From Kiloniellaceae bacterium (GTDB taxonomy: Bacteria; Pseudomonadota; Alphaproteobacteria; Kiloniellales; J153): a stretch of 64,000 nt of DNA. Below the pieces are notes generated by a model. The model was not told the DNA's origin. It saw only the letters and a list, made by a program, of their open reading frames with translations, and did no database searches. Both the position numbers and the translations under genes were made by a program. How positions within the stretch are numbered: the stretch's first letter is position 1; every line of letters begins with the position of its first letter. The stretch is taken from assembly GCA_021776135.1 (NCBI GenBank), contig JAJFGL010000006.1, positions 47,199-111,198 of the forward strand, in the 5' to 3' direction. Of this stretch, positions 57,591 to 64,000 are shown piece after piece.

Positions 57591-58922
57591 ATGCCCAACT
57601 TCATCGACCGGCGCCTAAACCCCAAGGATAAGAGCCTCAGCAACCGCCAGCGTTTCCTGCGCCGGGCGCGGGCGCAGCTTAAAAACGTCATCAACCGCTC
57701 GGTCAAGGACCGGAGCATCGCCGACGTGGATGGCCGCCAGGTTATCAGCGTGCCCACCAAAGGAATTGGCGAACCCAAGTTCCATCATTCATCCAAGGGC
57801 GGAAAGCGCGACCAGGTTCTCACCGGAAATAAGGAATTCTCCGCCGGAGATAAATTGTCCAAACCCAAGGGCGGCGCCGGTGGCGGCGCTGGAAAAGAAG
57901 CCGCCGACGGCGGCGAGGGAACCGACGAGTTCCAATTCACCCTGTCGCGCGAGGAATTTCTGGAGCTGTTCTTCGAGGATCTGGAATTGCCGGATCTGGT
58001 GAAGACCAGCCTGAAGGAAGTTATCGCCTTCAAGCCCCGGCGCGCCGGTTATACGGTGTCGGGAGCACCGACCAACATCAATGTCCTGCGCACCATGCGC
58101 AACAGCTATGGCCGGCGCATCGCCCTGCACCGGCCCAAGCAAAAAGATCTGGACGCGATCGCCGCGCAAATCGAGAGTCTCGAGCGCGATCCGCGCCCCG
58201 AAGATACGGCGAGGATCGCCGAATTACGGGCGGAACTGGTACGGCTCGAACGCAAGCGCAAGGTCGTGCCCTTCATCGACCCCCTCGATATCCGCTTCAA
58301 CCGCTTCGAGCGCGAGGCCCTGCCCAATACCAAGGCGGTCATGTTTTGCCTCATGGATGTATCGGGTTCCATGGGCGAACGCGAAAAGGAATTGGCCAAG
58401 CGGTTTTTCATCCTGCTTCACCTCTTCCTCAAGCGCCGCTACGACCGGATCGACATCGTCTTCATCCGCCACACCCACGAAGCCCAGGAAGTTGACGAAG
58501 ACACGTTTTTCTATAGCCGGGAAACCGGCGGCACGGTCGTGAGCACGGCCTTGGAGGAGATGCTGCGCGTGGTCCAGGAACGCTACCCGACCCAGGAGTG
58601 GAATATCTACGCCGCTCAGGCCTCCGACGGCGACAATTTCTCCGGCGATTCGGAAAAATGCGTGCGTATGCTCGACGAGGTCATCATGCCCCTGTGCCAG
58701 TATTACGCCTATGTCGAGATTCTGGACGAGCGCGAGGCCGACATCTTCAAGTCGTCGGACAACGGCACCGCCCTATGGCGCGCGTACCGGGAAGCCGGGC
58801 AGACCTGGGGTAATTTCCAGGCCAAGCGCATTGCCCGGCCCGGTGACATCTACCCCGTATTCCGCGAGCTTTTCGCCAAGCAGAACCAGGGCGCGGCGGC
58901 GCCCGATAAAGCCAGCGCCTGA
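57591..58922 (+). CDS. YeaH/YhbH family protein (DUF444)
   Basis: FIDRRLNPKDKSLSNRQRFLRRAR; VMFCLMDVSGSMGEREKELAKRFFILLHLFLKRRY. Confidence 0.93.
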   Translation: MPNFIDRRLNPKDKSLSNRQRFLRRARAQLKNVINRSVKDRSIADVDGRQVISVPTKGIGEPKFHHSSKGGKRDQVLTGNKEFSAGDKLSKPKGGAGGGAGKEAADGGEGTDEFQFTLSREEFLELFFEDLELPDLVKTSLKEVIAFKPRRAGYTVSGAPTNINVLRTMRNSYGRRIALHRPKQKDLDAIAAQIESLERDPRPEDTARIAELRAELVRLERKRKVVPFIDPLDIRFNRFEREALPNTKAVMFCLMDVSGSMGEREKELAKRFFILLHLFLKRRYDRIDIVFIRHTHEAQEVDEDTFFYSRETGGTVVSTALEEMLRVVQERYPTQEWNIYAAQASDGDNFSGDSEKCVRMLDEVIMPLCQYYAYVEILDEREADIFKSSDNGTALWRAYREAGQTWGNFQAKRIARPGDIYPVFRELFAKQNQGAAAPDKASA

Positions 58923-58939
58923 GTGGGAAGAAGACGGAC

Positions 58940-60502
58940 ATGGCAAGAAAGTCTGGAAAACGGAAAAACGCTTTTCTCTTCGAAGGGTCGGAATGGAGCT
59001 TCGATACCCTGTCGCGGACCTATGACGCCATAGAGAAAATCGCGGTCGAGGATCTGGGACTCGAGGTATATCCGAATCAAATCGAAATCATTTCGGCCGA
59101 GCAAATGCTTGATGCTTATTCCTCGATCGGCATGCCGCTGATGTACCGGCACTGGTCCTTCGGCAAGCACTTCGTCCGCGAGGAGAAGCTATACCGCAAG
59201 GGAGCGCGCGGCCTCGCCTACGAGCTGGTTATCAACTCGGACCCCTGCATCTCTTACCACATGGAAGAAAATTCCATGGCCATGCAGGCCCTGGTGACCG
59301 CCCACGCGGCCTTTGGCCACAATCACTTTTTTAAAAACAACTACCTGTTCCGGCAGTGGACCGATGCCGGCGCGGTGCTCGACTACATGGAATTCGCCAA
59401 GGGCTTCATCGCCAAGTGCGAGGAACGTCACGGTTTCGCCGCGGTCGAAGAGATTCTGGACGCCGCCCACGCCTTGATGGACCACGGCGTGTTCCGCTAC
59501 CGGCGAACCCCGCGCGGCGGCCCGGGCAAGGAGAAAGCGCGCGCCCGCGAACGCCAGGAATACGAGGAGCGCACCTTCAACGACCTATGGCGCACCTTGC
59601 CCAACCCCAAGGGCGGTATCGACGCCAGCGAGGCCGAGCTAACAATCGCGGAACGCAAGAAAAAACTGCGCTTGCCGGAAGAAAACCTGCTCTATTTCCT
59701 GGAGAAAAACAGCCCGATCCTGGATTCCTGGCAGCGCGAACTCCTGCATATCGTGCGCAAGATCGCGCAATATTTCTATCCGCAAAAACAGACCAAGGTC
59801 ATGAACGAAGGCTGCGCCACCTTCGTTCACTACTACATTGTCAACGAACTTTACGACCAGGGGCTCATCACCGAAGGCGCCATGCTGGAAATTCTGCACA
59901 GTCATTCCAGCGTCGTCTTCCAGCCGGCTTTCGACGACCAGCGCTACAACGGCATTAACCCCTATGCGCTTGGATTCGAGATGATGCAGGACATTCGCCG
60001 GATTTGCACCGAACCAAGCGAGGAGGACCGTGAGTGGCTGCCGGAGATCGCCGGCAATGGCGACTGGCGCGGCACCCTGCGCGATGCCTGGGCGAACCAC
60101 CGCGACGAATCCTTTATCCTGCAGTATCTAAGCCCACACCTGATTCGTAAAATGCGCCTCTTCGTATTGAGCGATAACGAGAAAGACGATCACTACACGG
60201 TGGCCTCTATCCATGACGAACGCGGCTACGATAGCGTCAGGCGGACGATTTCCCGGAATTTCGATCTGGGTGCGCTCGAACCGAATATCCAAGTCGTCGA
60301 TCTGGACCTGCGCGGCGACCGGCGTTTATGCCTGGAACATACCGTACGCGACGGCATCGCCTTGGCCGGGAAAAGCCGCGACGAGGTCTTGAAACACATC
60401 GCGCGGCTGTGGGGCTACGAGGTTTCTCTGCGCGGCGTCGATAACCTGACCGGCGAAACGGTCTACAAAACCAGCACCGAGGACTCGCAAGCCGCAGCTT
60501 GA
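58940..60502 (+). CDS. SpoVR family protein
   Basis: GMPLMYRHWSFGKHF; TKVMNEGCATFVHYYIVNELYDQG; NPYALGFEMMQDI. Confidence 0.94.
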   Translation: MARKSGKRKNAFLFEGSEWSFDTLSRTYDAIEKIAVEDLGLEVYPNQIEIISAEQMLDAYSSIGMPLMYRHWSFGKHFVREEKLYRKGARGLAYELVINSDPCISYHMEENSMAMQALVTAHAAFGHNHFFKNNYLFRQWTDAGAVLDYMEFAKGFIAKCEERHGFAAVEEILDAAHALMDHGVFRYRRTPRGGPGKEKARARERQEYEERTFNDLWRTLPNPKGGIDASEAELTIAERKKKLRLPEENLLYFLEKNSPILDSWQRELLHIVRKIAQYFYPQKQTKVMNEGCATFVHYYIVNELYDQGLITEGAMLEILHSHSSVVFQPAFDDQRYNGINPYALGFEMMQDIRRICTEPSEEDREWLPEIAGNGDWRGTLRDAWANHRDESFILQYLSPHLIRKMRLFVLSDNEKDDHYTVASIHDERGYDSVRRTISRNFDLGALEPNIQVVDLDLRGDRRLCLEHTVRDGIALAGKSRDEVLKHIARLWGYEVSLRGVDNLTGETVYKTSTEDSQAAA

Positions 60503-60560
60503 TCGCGGGCGGGAATTCTGCCTGAATTGCCATGACAGGTAATTTGGAAAGGGGTTCCTC

Positions 60561-60944
60561 ATGCTCAAGCAGCTCATCGCGGCCGCCGGCGTTATCTTCG
60601 CCTTAACCGCCATCGCGCCGGCATCGGCCGGCGAGCGGCAATTGAATGCCGCCGAGATTGAGGCCGCCCTTGCCGGAAACACCGTCGACGGCAACTGGAA
60701 GGGCACCGCCTTCAAGCAGTTCTTCGCCAAGAACGGCGCCACCACCTACGTCGCCGAGGGCAGTGCCCCCTCGCCCGGAAAATGGCGCACGGACCCGGCC
60801 AAGAACCAATATTGCTCCTGGTGGCAGGGAACGGGCTGGGACTGTTACGATATCTTTTCCGACGGCCCGGACAGCATTATCTGGGTCGTCCCCAGCGACG
60901 GCTACCGCTCGCCCTCGACCGTGTTGCCGGGTAACCGGCTTTAG
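60561..60944 (+). CDS. small secreted protein of unknown function
   Basis: signal peptide MLKQLIAAAGVIFALTAIAPASA; NTVDGNWKGTAFKQFFAKNGATTYVAEGS; CSWW and WDCYD. Confidence 0.7.
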   Translation: MLKQLIAAAGVIFALTAIAPASAGERQLNAAEIEAALAGNTVDGNWKGTAFKQFFAKNGATTYVAEGSAPSPGKWRTDPAKNQYCSWWQGTGWDCYDIFSDGPDSIIWVVPSDGYRSPSTVLPGNRL

Positions 60945-61110
60945 GCCGCATAGCCATTAAGCCGTTACCCCGGACTCGATCCACTGGTGTCCGGTTAAAA
61001 ATTATGGGCGCGTTTCATCGTAGCGGTATTTAAATACGTTCAAGCATTCCGCGCGGTTTTGGATTGGAAAGCGGCGCGTCTTCGGGCACCGGGAAGACTT
61101 GGCGCGGCTG

Positions 61111-61213
61111 TCACCCCCACCCCAACCCTCCCCCGTCGAAAAGGGGGAGGGAGTTAGTGGGAGAACGCCAATATTCCCCCTCCCCCCTTGAGGGGGAGGG
61201 CCGGGGTGGGGGG
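61111..61213. repeat. C/G-tract intergenic repeat, imperfect palindrome (CCCCCACCCCAACCCTCCCCC ... GGGGGAGGGCCGGGGTGGGGG)
   Basis: Direct inspection of inverted C-rich/G-rich runs. Confidence 0.7.
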
Positions 61214-61312
61214 ACTTGCGGTGCCAAGAACTTGTTCTGGCGGGACCGCGAAGTTAAACCGGACAGCAGTGGACGCGATCCGGGGTGACGTTTCTTCGCT
61301 TATCGTCCGCCG

Positions 61313-62608
61313 CTAATCGGCGAAGGGATCGCGGACCAGGATGGTGTCGTCGCGCTCGGGGCTGGTCGATAGCAGGGCGACGGGGGTTTCGATCAATTCC
61401 TCGACCCGGCGGATATACTTGACCGCCTTGGCCGGCAAGTCCGCCCAGCTTCGCGCGCCGCATGTGCTTTCGCTCCAGCCTTCCATGACCTCATAGACCG
61501 GCTCGGCCCGGGCTTGCAGGGACGGCAGGGCCGGCAGGTGATCGGTGGCGCGGCCATCGATCTTGTAGCCCACGCAGACCTTCAACTCGGCCATGCCGTC
61601 GAGCACGTCGAGCTTGGTGAAGGCGATGCCGTCGATCTGCCCAATGCGCACGGCCTGGCGCACCATCACGGCATCGAACCAGCCGCACCGCCGGCGCCGC
61701 CCGGTCACGGTGCCGAACTCATGGCCCCGTTCGCCAAGCAGGCGGCCGTTATCGTCGTGCAATTCGGTTGGAAACGGGCCGGACCCGACCCGCGTGGTAT
61801 AGGCCTTGGTGATGCCCAACACATAATCGACCGCGCCATAGCCGACTCCGGACCCGGCGAAGACCTGACCTGCCATGGTGTTGGAGGAGGTCACAAAGGG
61901 ATAGGTGCCGTGATCGACATCCAGCATGGCGCCCTGGGCGCCTTCGAACAGAATCCGCCGCCCGGCCTTGCGGGCCTCGAAGAGGCTCTGCCAGGTCCGA
62001 TCCGCGAAAGGCAGCACCTTGGGCGCGACTTCGCGCAAGAGCTTCATGATCTCTTCGGACTCGACCTCGGTCTCGCCCAAGCCCCGCAGGATGGCGTTGT
62101 GATGAAGCAGCAGGCCCTCCAGGCGTTCGCGCAACGCGGTCTCGTCGGCCAGGTCGCACAGGCGCACGGCGCGGCGGCCGACTTTATCCTCGTAAGCCGG
62201 GCCGATGCCCCGGCCCGTGGTGCCGATGGCGCAGCCGCCGCGCGCCGCCGCCTCCCGGGCCCGGTCAACGGCCCCATGAGAGGGCAGGATCAGTGCCGCG
62301 TTTTCCGCGATACGCAGGTTTTCAGGGGTCAGGACCACGCCAAGGGCGCGCACCCGCTCAAGCTCCTCCACCAGGGCCCAGGGATCGACCACCACGCCGT
62401 TGCCGATAATCGAGAGCTTGCCGGGCCGCACCACGCCGGAGGGCAGAAGCGAAAGCTTATAGACCTTGCCGTCGATAACCAGCGTGTGACCGGCATTGTG
62501 CCCGCCTTGAAAACGCACCACCACATCGGCGCGCTCGGACAGCCAATCGACGATCTTGCCTTTACCTTCGTCGCCCCATTGCGATCCGACCACCACGACA
62601 TTCGCCAT
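61313..62608 (-). CDS. purA: adenylosuccinate synthase
   Basis: [38 protein letters not shown]. Confidence 0.97.
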   Translation of the reverse strand: MANVVVVGSQWGDEGKGKIVDWLSERADVVVRFQGGHNAGHTLVIDGKVYKLSLLPSGVVRPGKLSIIGNGVVVDPWALVEELERVRALGVVLTPENLRIAENAALILPSHGAVDRAREAAARGGCAIGTTGRGIGPAYEDKVGRRAVRLCDLADETALRERLEGLLLHHNAILRGLGETEVESEEIMKLLREVAPKVLPFADRTWQSLFEARKAGRRILFEGAQGAMLDVDHGTYPFVTSSNTMAGQVFAGSGVGYGAVDYVLGITKAYTTRVGSGPFPTELHDDNGRLLGERGHEFGTVTGRRRRCGWFDAVMVRQAVRIGQIDGIAFTKLDVLDGMAELKVCVGYKIDGRATDHLPALPSLQARAEPVYEVMEGWSESTCGARSWADLPAKAVKYIRRVEELIETPVALLSTSPERDDTILVRDPFAD

Positions 62609-62614
62609 CGTTCA

Positions 62615-63772
62615 CTAAGCCTCCAGCTCTTCGATTCGATCGTTCAGGAGAACGTGGCTGCATCCCAGGCGCGCCGCCTCGCTCCGCGCGTCCGCGCTCT
62701 CGTCCAGGCCGCCGAGGGTAACCCAGCCGCCGGCCCGTAAATCCCTAGCGCGCGCCGGCGCGCAAGCGGGCGGCAGGTAAATCCGGCGCCCCGGCTTGGG
62801 CTTTGGCAGGGCGCGCAACACGCTATCCATGTAGAGGGTAAACCCGGTCGAGGCGGTTTCGCCCTGGTCCGCGGTGGCAAGGGCGTTGTAGCGCCCGCCG
62901 CGCCCCAATTCTCCCCGCACATCGCGGGCGAAAATAATGAAACTGATCCCGGAGTGATATTCGAAGCCGCGATGCTCGGTCAGGTCGAGGGTAAGGGTCA
63001 GGTCGGGCGCCGTGGCGCGAATCAATTCGATCGTCCGGCGCAGGCGGGCAAGCTCCGCCGCCTGGGCCTCCGGCAAATCGATCCGCGCCAAGGCCTCGAG
63101 AGCCGCGGGCGCCGGCCCGGCGGCCCGCAACAAGGCGGCGAAGGGTGCCGCCTCCGGGCCCGCGATGGCGTTAAGCGCCGCCACATCCTTGCGGTCCAGG
63201 GCCTGGCTCAAATCCAGGATCTTAGGCGCCGCCATGCCCAGGCTTTTGGCCAGGGCGCCGACCAGGGTCGGGAGATTGAGATCGATGGACAGGCGCCCGA
63301 CACCGACCGCCGTGAGGACCTCGGCGGCGAGCAGAATGACTTCGGCGTCGGCCCGCTCCTGAGGCGCGCCGATGAGCTCGACGCCGACCTGGCCGAATTG
63401 GCGTTCCGGGCGCATCTGGCTGCCCTTGACTTGCAAAACCTGGCCGCCATAGCACAAACGCAGGGGCCGGGGCGACTTGCCCAAGCGGGCCGCGGCGATC
63501 CGCGCCACCTGGGGCGTCATGTCCGCGCGCAGGCCCAGCATACGCTGGCTGACCGGGTCCATGAGGCGGAAAGTCTGCTGCGCCAGATCGTTATTCGCGC
63601 CGGACAGCAAGGTGTCCTCGAACTCCAGCAGCGGCGGTTTAACCCGGTCGTAGCCCTGGGCCGCGAACCCGGCGACCAGGCGCTCGACAACCTCGGCTTC
63701 CTGGGCCGCGAAGGGCGGCAAGCCGTCGGTTAGGCCGGCGGGCAGCAGGCCTTTCGCTTCAGGGGGTGTCAT
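62615..63772 (-). CDS. hisZ: ATP phosphoribosyltransferase regulatory subunit
   Basis: HisRS-like core: FRLMDPVSQRMLGLRADMTPQVARIAA; next to purA. Confidence 0.88.
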   Translation of the reverse strand: MTPPEAKGLLPAGLTDGLPPFAAQEAEVVERLVAGFAAQGYDRVKPPLLEFEDTLLSGANNDLAQQTFRLMDPVSQRMLGLRADMTPQVARIAAARLGKSPRPLRLCYGGQVLQVKGSQMRPERQFGQVGVELIGAPQERADAEVILLAAEVLTAVGVGRLSIDLNLPTLVGALAKSLGMAAPKILDLSQALDRKDVAALNAIAGPEAAPFAALLRAAGPAPAALEALARIDLPEAQAAELARLRRTIELIRATAPDLTLTLDLTEHRGFEYHSGISFIIFARDVRGELGRGGRYNALATADQGETASTGFTLYMDSVLRALPKPKPGRRIYLPPACAPARARDLRAGGWVTLGGLDESADARSEAARLGCSHVLLNDRIEELEA

Positions 63773-63818
63773 GGCGCGGATAAACTCATACCAAAGATCC
63801 TTGTTATTGACCCCTAGA

Positions 63819-63916
63819 GATCGCGCAGGCGATCCGCCGGGCAGGAGGAAAGCCGCAGGCGATGCGGCACATCGTCAAGGCTTTCCGACGCCCTCCGGCG
63901 GGTCGCCCGCGCGACC
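63819..63916. repeat. imperfect hairpin/palindrome, possibly part of a further element continuing past the window
   Basis: GATCGCGCAGGCGATCCGCCGG (63819-63840) vs reverse complement of 63895-63916, 19/22; internal GAAAGCC/GGCTTTC and CGATGCGGCACATCG. Confidence 0.55.
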
Positions 63917-64000
63917 GGAACGGCGCATTACCAAGGCTTTCGGACGGCGTCGCGCGGGCTTTCCGATGACCCACATCGCTACAGCCCACGCTCCTAGCCG

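Noticed and set aside
61111-61213. C/G-tract palindrome as a CRISPR-like or novel array
   Set aside because: Only one inverted pair, no regular spacers; resembles common GC-rich intergenic repeats.
61514-62740. 408-aa plus-strand ORF antisense to purA
   Set aside because: Antisense shadow of purA/hisZ.
1-64000. Search for tRNA, rRNA, CRISPR, transposase and phage genes
   Set aside because: No convincing candidates seen by eye; absence not proven without tRNAscan/Infernal runs.

Overview
The window is a gene-dense, GC-rich stretch of an alphaproteobacterial chromosome (Rhodospirillales-like by gene content; this assignment is inference). About 58 credible CDSs are supported. They include: GATase, Fe-S protein, GlxA-type regulator, hutH and marR; korBA with an FprA-type ferredoxin reductase; mltG-fabF-acpP-fabG-fabD; rpsF-rpsR-rplI-dnaB-alr; a Mla-like ABC pair; radA-cvpA-purF; a threonine dehydratase/DoeB-like deacetylase/PatB-like aminotransferase set; an AT-richer Fic gene; a K+ channel/RCK protein; der-bamB-YfgM-like; a corrinoid/tetrahydrofolate methyl-transfer cluster (37.9-44 kb); a GbdR/GlxA-like regulator with heterotetrameric sarcosine oxidase soxBDAG; a PstS-like protein with a sensor kinase; prkA-yeaH-spoVR; purA and hisZ. 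No tRNA, rRNA, CRISPR array or transposase was recognised. The most unusual signal is a family of four ~260-274 bp multi-stem palindromes at 4543-4802, 33521-33794, 44764-45029 and 48669-48933. Outer arms of 30-37 bp are perfect or near-perfect within a copy but differ strongly between copies, so the arms covary. Each copy also encodes two internal arms with small apical hairpins, giving a three-way-junction or cloverleaf layout. Copy ends coincide with stop codons of flanking genes (TAG/TAA), and one copy supplies a novel C-terminal tail to an MFS transporter. A second notable signal is a pair of 21-bp-periodic TGTCGC-N8-AA direct-repeat operators, upstream of the corrinoid cluster and of soxB and its regulator. 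This suggests a shared regulon for methylated-amine demethylation and C1 transfer.
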